Positions 1 to 6,975 of a stretch of 19,620 bases of DNA are shown in pieces. The stretch comes from RYN-428 sp035695715 (GTDB taxonomy: Bacteria; Planctomycetota; Phycisphaerae; Tepidisphaerales; Tepidisphaeraceae): positions 1 to 19,620 of the forward strand of contig DASRRM010000249.1 of assembly GCA_035695715.1 (NCBI GenBank). Reading direction: 5' to 3'. The notes beneath the pieces were generated by a model. That model ran no database searches. It was not told the origin of the DNA and saw only the letters and a program-made list of their open reading frames with translations. Made by a program: the position numbers and the translations under genes. Position 1 is the first letter of the stretch; each line of letters begins with the position of its first letter.

Positions 1-1
1 A

Positions 2-124
2 AGTTACCATCCTTGGCCTCCTGTTGAAGTTGGTGTGTTACGCAACACCATTTTCGCAGGAGGTCATGCTTTGCGCGACCCCTTTGTAAGGCGCGCGCTG
101 GCGCGGACTTACGACAAAAGCTAA
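2..124 (+). other. Possible 3' end of an upstream gene (weak)
   Basis: One forward frame is open from the left edge to a TAA at 122-124, giving about 40 residues that end in RRALARTYDKS. I do not recognise the peptide. A second forward frame is also open to 89, so openness alone means little in this GC-rich DNA. A short hairpin (GGTGT, ACACC) lies near 32-49. It could be the C-terminus of a gene that begins outside the window or plain non-coding sequence. Confidence 0.15.
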
Positions 125-130
125 GTTGAC

Positions 131-212
131 GGCATTGGGCGAGACGCCCGTGGTACGGGAAATCGCCCGCGCCGCTTCGGGCGCGTGTTTTGGTTGCGGC
201 CACCGGCCGCGC
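131..212. repeat. Composite palindromic element, copy 1
   Basis: Three consecutive stem-loops are visible: GGGCG-AGA-CGCCC at 137-149, CGCCCG with an 8-base loop and CGGGCG at 164-183, and GCGGCC-ACC-GGCCGC at 196-210. The same three modules in the same order and spacing recur at 3690-3776, so this is a dispersed mobile or REP-like unit and not a chance hairpin. The first module is a decayed copy of the CACGGGCG family found throughout the window. It lies upstream of gltX and covers no plausible gene. Confidence 0.8.
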
Positions 213-295
213 TGAGGATTACCTCAGACACCGGCGTGCGCATTTGTCACGAATTCGCTTTTACTCTTGACCCTTAATTCCTTACTCTTCCCATC

Positions 296-1930
296 ATGTC
301 CAACCCAACCGTCGTCACCCGTTTCGCACCATCCCCCACCGGCTATCTCCACGTCGGCGGGGCGCGCACGGCGCTTTTTAACTGGCTTCTGGCCCGGCAT
401 ACCGGCGGGAAATTTCTGCTGCGCATCGAGGATACCGATCTGGCCCGCAGCACCGAACAAGCCGTCCATCAACTCGTCGAGGATCTGCAATGGCTCGGCT
501 TAAAATGGGACAACGCCGAGCTGGTTTATCAATCCAAGCGCCTGCCGATCTACAACGCCCTGATCGAAAAACTGATGGAGCGCGGCCTGGCGTATAAAGC
601 ATATGAAACCAGCGAAGAGCTGGATGCGCAGCGCAAGCAGGCCGAGCGCGCCAAGCGGCAATTCCGCTATCGCCGGCCGGCGCTCAGCGCCGAGCAGATC
701 AAGCAATATGAAGCCGAGGGCCGGCCGCACGTGGTGCGGTTTGTCATGCAGCCGAAGGAATATCGCTTCGACGATGCCGTGCTCGGGCCGAACCAGGGGT
801 TTGGCGTTGGCGAAGTGCAGGATTTCGTCATTCGCAAAAGCGACGGCATGCCGACGTATCACTTCGGCGTGGTCGTCGATGACGCCGAGATGGGCATCAC
901 GCACGTCCTCCGCGGGCAGGAACATCTGCTGAACACGTGCAACCATATCGCGTTGCAGGAAGCGCTGGGATATCCGCGGCCGATCTATGCACACCTGTCG
1001 GTAATTTTAGCGCCCGAAACGCGGGCAAAGCTCAGCAAGCGAGATCGCGACCAGAAAATCCGCAAGCGCGTTGGTGAAGTGATGCGCAGCGCCAAACGGC
1101 CACTGGCCGACATCGCAACCGATGCGGGAATTGCCGAGGCTCGCCTGGGCGAATGGCTCGGCGATGAGAAAAAACAACTCGATTTATCCGAGCAGCCGAA
1201 GGTCATGAAAGCCGTCGGCCTGCGCGAGGCGGATTTGCCCGAGATCATGGTTCACGATTTCCGCAAGAACGGCTATCTGCCGGAAGTGTTGAATAACTTC
1301 CTGGCCCTTCTCGGCTGGAGTCCCGGCGGCGATCGCGAGCGAATGAGCATCGACGAATTGGTGAAGCTCTTCAGCCTGGACGGCGTCGGCCGCAGCAATT
1401 CAATGTTCGCCCGCGACAAGCTGCTGGCGTTTAATACCGAAGCCGGCGTTGCATCATCCCCGCCGCGCATGCTGGCCGCCATGCGCGACTATCTTTCCGT
1501 GAATCCCGATTCGCCATTGAACATCGCAACCGACGGCGAGCTGGAAAAAGTGCTGAAGATGAATCACGGCTTTCACATTTTGCGTGAAGCCGAGGAAAAA
1601 TCGCGATTCCTCTTTACGCCGGATGAGAAAATCGAATATCAGGCCGACGCGATCGACAAGGTGCTGAAGAAAAACGAAGGCCAGGGCGCGGCGGCTTTGC
1701 GCGATGTAAAGGCCACGCTGGAAGATATCAGCGACTGGACGACCACGAGCCTGGAAACTGCCGTGAAGGCGTATTGCGAGCAGAAGCAATTAGGCCTGGG
1801 AAAGGTGGCGCAGCCGATTCGCGTGGCGGTGAGCGGATCGGCGATCAGTCCGCCGATTTTCGAGACGCTGGAATTTCTTGGCAAGGCGCGGACGCTGGCG
1901 CGGATTGATCGCTGTCTGGCGGGAATGTGA
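296..1930 (+). CDS. gltX: Glutamyl-tRNA synthetase with an insertion after the KMSKS-type loop
   Basis: Cytoplasmic class I aminoacyl-tRNA synthetase that charges tRNA(Glu) (and in many bacteria tRNA(Gln)) with glutamate. The N-terminus reads TRFAPSPTGYLHVGGARTAL; the HIGH-type motif is His19-Val-Gly-Gly22. The KMSKS-type motif is K245-L-S-K-R249. The C-terminal third is the helical anticodon-binding region. The protein has 544 residues against about 470 for typical bacterial GluRS. The excess is explained by one insertion: the GYLPEVLNNFLALLGWS block, which normally follows the KMSKS motif after about 14 residues, begins here at Gly326, about 77 residues on. The cysteines of the E. coli-type zinc site are missing (AYKAYETSEELD). 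Met296 gives the canonical family start; no clear Shine-Dalgarno precedes it. The gene stands alone between repeat-rich spacers. Confidence 0.97.
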   Translation: MSNPTVVTRFAPSPTGYLHVGGARTALFNWLLARHTGGKFLLRIEDTDLARSTEQAVHQLVEDLQWLGLKWDNAELVYQSKRLPIYNALIEKLMERGLAYKAYETSEELDAQRKQAERAKRQFRYRRPALSAEQIKQYEAEGRPHVVRFVMQPKEYRFDDAVLGPNQGFGVGEVQDFVIRKSDGMPTYHFGVVVDDAEMGITHVLRGQEHLLNTCNHIALQEALGYPRPIYAHLSVILAPETRAKLSKRDRDQKIRKRVGEVMRSAKRPLADIATDAGIAEARLGEWLGDEKKQLDLSEQPKVMKAVGLREADLPEIMVHDFRKNGYLPEVLNNFLALLGWSPGGDRERMSIDELVKLFSLDGVGRSNSMFARDKLLAFNTEAGVASSPPRMLAAMRDYLSVNPDSPLNIATDGELEKVLKMNHGFHILREAEEKSRFLFTPDEKIEYQADAIDKVLKKNEGQGAAALRDVKATLEDISDWTTTSLETAVKAYCEQKQLGLGKVAQPIRVAVSGSAISPPIFETLEFLGKARTLARIDRCLAGM

Positions 1931-2345
1931 GCGCAGAATTTCGACACCCAAATTCAGCGGTTTTTGCTGTCCGGCGGTGAAAACGTGCAGGATTTGGGGC
2001 GAATTCTGCGGCTTCAACGTGACACGGGCGTCCCGCCCGTGCTGGCGATGTAATGAGTTCAAGAAGCACTGGCAACGATTATTATTCGCATTTTCCCGTC
2101 GCCGGCACGGCCGAGACGGCCGTGTCACGATGAGCGCCTTTTAAACCGCTCCGTTTGAATATGTAAATCCGGGGCGGCGCGGCGATAGCGTCACTTTGTA
2201 AACCACGGTAGTGCGCGCCACTTGCCCCGGCGTGGAAGATTATTTGATTTTTAGGACATAATTTCGCGACGGATTTCCCGCACCGTCCGACTCGTCGCAG
2301 CGGGCGCCGCTGTGATGAACGTCAAATTTTGAGCGCGCCTGTTGC
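1931..2345. other. Non-coding spacer after gltX
   Basis: About 415 bases separate the gltX stop from the terminator of the next, oppositely oriented gene. The spacer holds the palindrome pair at 2019-2128. From 2129 to 2345 I see no gene, RNA signature or further repeat. Short open frames here run through the repeats and are not credible proteins. Confidence 0.7.
2019..2128. repeat. Inverted pair of 19-bp palindromes (REP/BIME-like)
   Basis: Two perfect hairpins lie 50 bases apart in head-to-head arrangement: CACGGGCG-TCC-CGCCCGTG at 2023-2041 and CACGGCCG-AGA-CGGCCGTG at 2106-2124. Including flanks, the 30-base left arm (2019-2048) matches the reverse complement of the right arm (2099-2128) at 26 positions. 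Two of the four differences sit opposite each other in the stem and keep base pairing, which points to conserved structure. Either hairpin could form in RNA downstream of gltX, but no U-tract follows. Confidence 0.85.
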
Positions 2346-2375
2346 AAAAAAGGGTGGTGACTAAAGTCACCACCC
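2346..2375 (-). terminator. Rho-independent terminator of the propeller gene
   Basis: Read on the minus strand, GGGTGGTGACT, a TT turn and AGTCACCACCC form a perfect 11-bp stem (2352-2362 with 2365-2375), followed at once by six T (2346-2351). It lies about 50 bases beyond the stop of the gene at 2425-3396. The stem plus T-run is a textbook intrinsic terminator in that direction; in the plus direction there is no T-run. Confidence 0.9.
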
Positions 2376-2424
2376 CGGCGGCGAGAAGGCTCCGCGTTGC
2401 GCTTCGCCGGGCCATACGATTGAA

Positions 2425-3396
2425 CTATCGAATCACCTTTCCCTCGATCCCCAGAATCTCGCTCGCCGCCGTTGAGTTGCCGAGGTTCTTGAAATCCTTG
2501 TACGTCCAGACCACCTTCTTATCGCGCGTCACTTCGATGAGCTGCGGATTTTCCGGGCCGGCGTGGCAGTTGCCGATGATGATGTTGCCGTTGGGTAGAA
2601 CTTCCAGCATGGTGACCCAGGCCAGCGTGATGCCGGGCAGTTCCTTTTGGTCGATGCTCCAGACGATTTTTCCCGCGGGATTCACTTCCAGCACGCGGTT
2701 GTTGTTGCCGCCGCCGATGAGGGTGTTGCCGTTGGGCAGGCGGTAGGCGCTGTAGCAATGGTCGCCGTGGCCTTCGGGACCATGGCCGCCGGATTCGGGG
2801 CGGCCATTGAGGTCGACCTTGTAGCTCCAGACGACTTTGCCGTTCTCATCGTATTCGCGGACGGTGCCGTCGGATTCGTGGGCGACGAGGTAATGGCCGT
2901 TATCCAGTTCGCGAACGAGGCGCGTGTCGCTGTGGGTGCTGTGATGCACGACGGTGAGGGGAAATTGCTTGACGATCTTGTCGTCCTTGTCGACCTCGAT
3001 GATCCGGCAATTGCCGGACTCGGAAACCATGGTGTTGCCATTGGCCAGCCGCTGAAAGGCATGAATCTGCACGCCGCGTTTGGCGTCGGTCGGGACGGAG
3101 GTGTGCGTCCACACGACTTTCTTCTCCGGCGTCACTTCCTCGATGACGGTATCGCTCATGTGCAGCAGGTAATTGCCATTGGGGAGCAGGGCGATATCGT
3201 GCGAGGTGGGGCCAATGGGAAACTCCCATTCGACTTCGCCCTTGGCGTTGAGAACGACGGCATGGCCGTGATCCTGGGCCAGAACTTTCCACGTGGGATG
3301 GGCGGCGGTGCCGGGAAGCTCATCGGCGGCGAAAGCGGGAATGGCGACGAGGGAAATGGCCAGCGCCGAAGCGCGAAAGAGACGGAGGAGGTTCAT
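2425..3396 (-). CDS. Secreted PQQ/arylsulfotransferase-like beta-propeller protein
   Basis: From Met at 3396 the protein is 323 residues and opens with a Sec signal peptide (MNLLRLFRASALAISL, then AIPAFAADE). The mature part is made of repeating blades of the form LPNGNxLI...VLEVNPAGKIVWS, seen for example as PNGNYLLHMSDTVIEEV, NGNTMVSESGNCRIIEV and PNGNTLIGGGNNNRVLEV. This Asn-Gly-Asn and K-V-V-W pattern is typical of PQQ-like and ASST-like propellers. No enzymatic residue set can be assigned, so it may be a binding scaffold and not a sulfotransferase. An in-frame start 16 codons upstream (3444) would put a charged segment before the signal peptide; the inner Met, with AGGAA about 10 bases upstream, is preferred. 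A strong terminator follows the stop. The gene is monocistronic, with repeats upstream. Confidence 0.85.
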   Translation of the reverse strand: MNLLRLFRASALAISLVAIPAFAADELPGTAAHPTWKVLAQDHGHAVVLNAKGEVEWEFPIGPTSHDIALLPNGNYLLHMSDTVIEEVTPEKKVVWTHTSVPTDAKRGVQIHAFQRLANGNTMVSESGNCRIIEVDKDDKIVKQFPLTVVHHSTHSDTRLVRELDNGHYLVAHESDGTVREYDENGKVVWSYKVDLNGRPESGGHGPEGHGDHCYSAYRLPNGNTLIGGGNNNRVLEVNPAGKIVWSIDQKELPGITLAWVTMLEVLPNGNIIIGNCHAGPENPQLIEVTRDKKVVWTYKDFKNLGNSTAASEILGIEGKVIR

Positions 3397-3431
3397 GAGT
3401 TGGTTCCTGGTTCGAGAAAGACAAAAAGGTC

Positions 3432-3458
3432 CACGAATTGACACGAATGAACACGAAT
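3432..3458. repeat. Period-10 CACGAAT array, copy A
   Basis: CACGAAT starts at 3432, 3442 and 3452, an exact 10-base period. It is the reverse complement of the ATTCGTG units at 3831-3860, and the two arrays face each other across the mosaic spacer. It lies just upstream of the propeller gene start. Confidence 0.75.
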
Positions 3459-3506
3459 AAATGCGCAGGCATTGGATGGTTCATCTCGCAGCGTTTCCCA
3501 GGTTGC

Positions 3507-3522
3507 TCGGGCGTTCGCCCGA
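3507..3522. repeat. Short perfect palindrome
   Basis: TCGGGCG-TT-CGCCCGA forms a 7-bp stem with a 2-base turn. It resembles the core of the CACGGGCG family but has different flanks and loop, so it may be a degenerate relative. Confidence 0.5.
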
Positions 3523-3524
3523 CC

Positions 3525-3582
3525 GTCATCCTGAGGTACTCCGAAGGATCTAGCCGATGCGCGAAGGCGGGCAAGATCCTTC
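3525..3582. repeat. GTCATCCTGAGG-type hairpin repeat
   Basis: The segment starts GTCATCCTGAGGTACTC (3525-3541) and continues into a hairpin in which GAAGGATCT (3543-3551) pairs with AGATCCTTC (3574-3582) around a 22-base loop. A degraded copy of the first part, GTCATACTGAGATACTC, lies at 7036-7052 in another spacer (15 of 17 bases equal). It is a dispersed repeat and not a gene. Confidence 0.6.
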
Positions 3583-3644
3583 ATGGATATCTCGCGATTT
3601 CTTGTTTTTTGAACAAGATTTTCTCCGGACGAAGAAGCGGGCTG

Positions 3645-3721
3645 ATTTCCCGTATCACGGGCGTCTCGCCCGTGTCCTCTTTGAATTAAGACACGGGCCA
3701 GACGCCCGTGATACGGGAAAT
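3645..3721. repeat. Nested 32-bp inverted repeat holding two palindromes
   Basis: The left arm (3645-3676) and the right arm (3690-3721) are inverted copies of each other at 31 of 32 positions with a 13-base AT-rich spacer. Each arm contains its own hairpin: CACGGGCG-TCT-CGCCCGTG at 3656-3674 and CACGGGCC-AGA-CGCCCGTG at 3692-3710. The DNA can therefore form either two small hairpins or one long one. Confidence 0.9.
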
Positions 3722-3776
3722 CGCCCGCGCCGCTTTGGGCGCGTGTCCTGGTTGCGGGCGCAGGCCGCGCTCGATC
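3690..3776. repeat. Composite palindromic element, copy 2
   Basis: It repeats the three-module unit of 131-212 in the same order: the CACGGGCC-AGA-CGCCCGTG hairpin, the CGCCCGCGCCGCTTTGGGCG module and the GCGGGCGCAGGCCGCGC module, joined by near-identical linkers such as GATACGGGAAAT. Its first module is also the right arm of the nested inverted repeat at 3645-3721. Confidence 0.8.
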
Positions 3777-3830
3777 AACCTGAAAAACGCTCTGCATCTT
3801 GATAATTCCAACTCCGCATTCTTCTCTTCT

Positions 3831-3860
3831 TCGTGTCAATTCGTGTCAATTCGTGGACAA
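3831..3860. repeat. Period-10 TCGTGTCAAT array, copy B
   Basis: Three consecutive 10-mers are seen: TCGTGTCAAT, TCGTGTCAAT and TCGTGGACAA. It is inverted relative to 3432-3458 and ends 18 bases before the stop of the SDR gene. Exact 10-base spacing puts every unit on the same face of the helix. Confidence 0.8.
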
Positions 3861-3878
3861 AAACTCTTCGCTTCCGCG

Positions 3879-4634
3879 CTACTCCAGCGAGTTCCCGCCG
3901 TTGACGGTTATCTTTTGCCCGGTGATGAAATTCGCGCCGTCGCTGGCGAGGAACGCGGCCGCCGCGCCGATGTCGGCGGGGACGCCCATGCGCTTCATGG
4001 GGACGTTGGCGGCGTAGCCGTCCTTCATTTCCTGGGAATCGCCGGCATGGCGTTCGGTGGGAATCCATCCGGGGGAAATCTGGTTTACCGTGATCTGCCA
4101 CGGGGCCAGTTCCATCGCCCAGGAGCGCGTCAGGCCGAGCTGCGCGCCCTTGGCCGAGACATAGTTGGAAAACTCCGGCACGCCTTTCTCGAAGACCTCC
4201 GAGCCGATGTTGATGATCCGGCCATATTTCCGCTTTTTCATCTGGCCGACTACCGCCTGCACCAGCAGCATCGGGCTTTTTACGAAGAATTCGTATTGAT
4301 CGAGGAACGCCTGCCAGGTGAGGTCTTCAATCTTCACGAACGGCTGGGGGCCGGTGGCGTTGATCACCAGGATGTCGATCAGCCCGAAGTGCTTCTCGAC
4401 GTCGGAAACCATCTTCCGCACGGCACCGGGGTCGCGCACATCGGCGCGGAAAACTTCGGCCTTTCCACCGGCCTTGCAGACCTCGTCGGCCGTGCGCTTA
4501 GCGCCGTCGGGGTTGCCCAAATAATTGACGGCGACTTTCGCGCCATGCGCGCCAAGGGCCAGGGCAATCGCCGCGCCAAGGCCACGGGAAGCGCCGGTTA
4601 CAAGAGCGACACGGTTGGAGAGATCGGGGGTCAT
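3879..4634 (-). CDS. Short-chain dehydrogenase/reductase, FabG-like
   Basis: A 251-residue classical SDR, probably a cytoplasmic NAD(P)H-dependent oxidoreductase; the substrate cannot be deduced. The cofactor motif is TGASRGLG (residues 13-20). Ser145, Tyr158 and Lys162 (YVSAK) fit the catalytic set with the usual 13-residue Ser-Tyr spacing, and the C-terminus has PGWIPT and ITGQKITVNGG. Two family features are altered: the NNAG motif reads NATG (92-95), and the Asn of the SDR tetrad, expected where FabG-like proteins have VNLKSP, is Phe117 in EFFVKSP. These changes make a plain 3-oxoacyl-ACP reductase role uncertain. The start at 4634 gives the standard N-terminus; no good ribosome site precedes it. 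It is flanked by period-10 repeats and has no close operon partner. Confidence 0.9.
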   Translation of the reverse strand: MTPDLSNRVALVTGASRGLGAAIALALGAHGAKVAVNYLGNPDGAKRTADEVCKAGGKAEVFRADVRDPGAVRKMVSDVEKHFGLIDILVINATGPQPFVKIEDLTWQAFLDQYEFFVKSPMLLVQAVVGQMKKRKYGRIINIGSEVFEKGVPEFSNYVSAKGAQLGLTRSWAMELAPWQITVNQISPGWIPTERHAGDSQEMKDGYAANVPMKRMGVPADIGAAAAFLASDGANFITGQKITVNGGNSLE

Positions 4635-4666
4635 AAGCGGGTGTTTTACCTAAAACGAAGGAGAAC

Positions 4667-4773
4667 CACGAATCCGGGCAACTCGACACGAATCTTCACG
4701 AATTCGTTGTTTTGATTTCGCCGCGCGACTTCGTCCCATTTGCGTAAATTCTCGATAATTCGTGTCAATCGTG
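4667..4773. repeat. Degenerate period-10 CACGAAT / ATTCGTG units
   Basis: CACGAAT occurs at 4667, 4687 and 4697, in register with a 10-base period (one unit missing). ATTCGTG follows at 4758-4764 with a decayed neighbour at 4768-4773 in the opposite orientation. It is the same family as 3432-3458 and 3831-3860 and fills most of the gap between the SDR gene and the next gene. Confidence 0.65.
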
Positions 4774-4820
4774 ATTCCCTCACGCACCGCACAAATATTC
4801 AGATTCCGGTGCATCCATTC

Positions 4821-5315
4821 CTACTCTCGCTCTCCGAAGGTCACGGCATAGGCCCAATCGATCACCTTCAGCGACTCCTGCAAGTAGCGGTCCGTGCGAC
4901 CATTCCAATCCGCCCACGCAACGCGTTCCATACCGCCGGCGCCGGTTCCACACTTCCCAACCCGGCATTCCATCCAGTCAATTTCATCAGCCATCGCAGC
5001 AACGTGCATCCGGAGATGAAATGGCGTAAGCGTTTGGTCGCAAATCAAAATGCATTGGCCGCGCAGTTCGGCGAGATCTTCGCCGATCTTTTTGGCCTCC
5101 GCCAGATAAAAACCGTCGAGCGATTCGAATTTCCAGTGCGGGTGAACTTCCGCCAGAACCCGCGGCACAAAATGTTCCAGGCTGCCTAGAACCATCAGAA
5201 GTTGATTCGTTTCCGGAAGCGCGTCACCCGGCAAAATGCACTCCATCAACGCGCGAAGTGCGCGAGCGATGCGTCGTTCTGGGGTTGCTTCTGTCGCCAT
5301 CGTTTCGTTCAACAT
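4821..5315 (-). CDS. Hypothetical protein
   Basis: I do not recognise this protein. From the Met at 5315 it has 164 residues; the open frame continues upstream to 5420, but that extension is Pro/Arg-rich and unlike the rest. A further Met at 5300 (MATEATPERR) is equally possible; neither has a clear ribosome site. It has no signal peptide or membrane segment. The body is mixed helical (RIARALRALMECILPGD; LLMVLGSLEHFVPRVLAEV) and the C-terminal half is rich in Trp, Cys and acidic residues (DEIDWMECRVGKCGTG). It is probably a small cytoplasmic protein. It lies on the same strand as, and about 180 bases after, the DUF1501 gene. Confidence 0.55.
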   Translation of the reverse strand: MLNETMATEATPERRIARALRALMECILPGDALPETNQLLMVLGSLEHFVPRVLAEVHPHWKFESLDGFYLAEAKKIGEDLAELRGQCILICDQTLTPFHLRMHVAAMADEIDWMECRVGKCGTGAGGMERVAWADWNGRTDRYLQESLKVIDWAYAVTFGERE

Positions 5316-5491
5316 GTCACGCCGACAACGCGACGGCCGCTTCGGCATTTCCTGAAGGGCCGACGGAGGCGTCGGCGTTCCCGGGGATGAACCAAAGCAC
5401 CACCAACGGGACACTCTCAAGCGGTGCCTGCCGTCTCGATGACGGTTGCCATTTTAGGACGAACTCGACTGCCTGCGCGAAAGAAATGAAC

Positions 5492-6967
5492 TCACGCGAT
5501 AATCTGCCTGATCGGTTCCGCTCCTTCCACGCCAACCAATCGCTGATCCAATCCTCCATAGAAATACGACAACCGATTCGGATCGACTCCAAGCTGGTGC
5601 AGGATCGTGGCGTGCAGGTTCTTTACATGGAAGCGGTCGGTGACGGCGGCGTTGCCCAGTTCGTCGGTTTCACCGACGCTGGTGCCTCCCTTGATTCCGC
5701 CGCCGGCCATCCACATCGTGAAACCCGCGGCGTTGTGATCGCGGCCCGTGCCCTTGGCGTATTCGGCGGTGGGCTGGCGGCCAAATTCGCCTCCCCAGAC
5801 GATCAGCGTTTCCTCCAACAATCCGCGTTGCTTCAAATCCTGGATCAAGCCGGCGATCGGCTTGTCCGTCCGCCCGGCATGGAAAGTGTGGTTCTTCACC
5901 AGGTCGCCGTGAGCATCCCAGTTGTCGTCGTTATTCGCGCCGCCGGCGTAAATCTGGACGAAACGCACGCCGCGTTCGACCAGGCGCCGGGCGAGCAAGC
6001 ATCGCCGGCCGAATTCCTCGGTTTTCTTGTCGTTCAGGCCATACATGTCCCAGGTTGCCAGGTTTTCCTTCGACAGATCGACCGCATCGGGGGCATATTG
6101 CTGCATGCGATACGCCATCTCGTAGCTCGACACCCGCGCGCTCAGCTCCGAATATCCCTCATGGCTGACTTCATGCTCGTTGTTGAAATCCTTAAGCGTA
6201 TCAAGCAGCCGGCGCTGCATTGGGTCGGTCATGTCATCGGGGCGCTTGAGGTCGAGGATCGGCTCTCCCGCTGAGCGAAGGATGACGCCCTGATAGCTGG
6301 CGGGCATGTAGCCGTTGGACCAATTTTTCGAGCCGCTGATCGGCCCGCCGGTCGGGTCGAGCATGACGCAAAAGCCCGGCATGTTCTGGTTGACGCTGCC
6401 CAGGCCGTAATTCACCCACGAGCCGATGCACGGGCTGCCGGACAGGATTTTCCCGGTGTTCATCTGCAACATCGCCGACCCATGAATCGGGGAGTCGGCA
6501 GTCATGGAATGGATGAACGAAATATCATCAACACAGGTTGCCAGATTGGGGAAAAGGTCGGAAATGTATTTGCCGGACTGGCCATACTGCTTCATTTTCC
6601 ATTTCGGTCCGACCACGCGCCCTTCGTTTTTCTTCCCGCCGCGGCCGAAGGTTTTGATCTGGATGGTCTTGCCGTCCAGTTCATAAAGTTTCGGCTTATA
6701 GTCAAAGGTGTCGACATGCGATGGGCCGCCGTACATGAAGAGGAAGATGACGCTCTTTGCTTTAGGGAGAAGCTGTGCGAAGCGCGGCTCTTCGGGATTG
6801 AGCCGGGCGGCAGCCTTATGCGCACCATAGGCGCGTGCGCCAAAGAAACCATCGCCGTCGAGCAGGCCGGCCAGGGCCAGGCCCGTGAAACCAGCGCCGG
6901 CCTGCCAGAGGAATTCGCGACGGGTGCGGCGGCAGAAGGTGTTTGTGGGTCGTTGGGGATCACTCAT
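5492..6967 (-). CDS. Tat-exported DUF1501 family protein
   Basis: From Met at 6967 the protein has 491 residues. It opens with a twin-arginine signal (TRREFLWQAGAGFTGLALAG), so it should be exported folded. The body has the DUF1501 pattern: AKSVIFLFMYGGPSHVDTFD, then IHGSAMLQMNTG, VQIYAGGANNDDNWDAH and WGGEFGRQPTAEYAKGTGRD with DHN. The family belongs to the alkaline-phosphatase/sulfatase fold, but its substrate is not established. An in-frame GTG five codons upstream (6980-6982) lies inside a palindromic repeat, so the ATG is preferred. The usual partner, a PSD1 protein, is encoded upstream on the same strand at 7262-9877. The two genes are separated by 294 bases of nested hairpins, one with terminator character, so expression of the second gene may be uncoupled. 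Confidence 0.92.
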   Translation of the reverse strand: MSDPQRPTNTFCRRTRREFLWQAGAGFTGLALAGLLDGDGFFGARAYGAHKAAARLNPEEPRFAQLLPKAKSVIFLFMYGGPSHVDTFDYKPKLYELDGKTIQIKTFGRGGKKNEGRVVGPKWKMKQYGQSGKYISDLFPNLATCVDDISFIHSMTADSPIHGSAMLQMNTGKILSGSPCIGSWVNYGLGSVNQNMPGFCVMLDPTGGPISGSKNWSNGYMPASYQGVILRSAGEPILDLKRPDDMTDPMQRRLLDTLKDFNNEHEVSHEGYSELSARVSSYEMAYRMQQYAPDAVDLSKENLATWDMYGLNDKKTEEFGRRCLLARRLVERGVRFVQIYAGGANNDDNWDAHGDLVKNHTFHAGRTDKPIAGLIQDLKQRGLLEETLIVWGGEFGRQPTAEYAKGTGRDHNAAGFTMWMAGGGIKGGTSVGETDELGNAAVTDRFHVKNLHATILHQLGVDPNRLSYFYGGLDQRLVGVEGAEPIRQIIA

Positions 6968-6975
6968 GATTTCAC

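Noticed and set aside
2647..3441. Plus-strand 264-codon open frame opposite the propeller gene
   Set aside because: It runs antisense to a gene with signal peptide, repeat motifs and terminator; its product is Val/Gly/Asp-rich low-complexity typical of the opposite strand of GC-rich DNA.
3393..3839. Minus-strand 148-codon open frame across the mosaic spacer
   Set aside because: It translates the repeats (phrases such as HGRDARDTG and FIRVHSC arise from the palindrome and period-10 units) and overlaps the start of the propeller gene.
3831..3860. CRISPR array
   Set aside because: Units are 10 bases in direct contact without spacers, and no cas gene is present.
3708..4715. Plus-strand 335-codon open frame
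   Set aside because: It is antisense to the SDR gene, begins inside the composite repeat and shows no domain motif.
5317..5592. Minus-strand 91-codon open frame between the hypothetical gene and the DUF1501 gene
   Set aside because: Its N-terminal third lies in another frame of the DUF1501 C-terminus, and it overlaps the start of the next gene; composition gives no support.
5258..6274. Plus-strand 338-codon open frame
   Set aside because: It overlaps the DUF1501 gene in antisense and lacks any recognisable motif.
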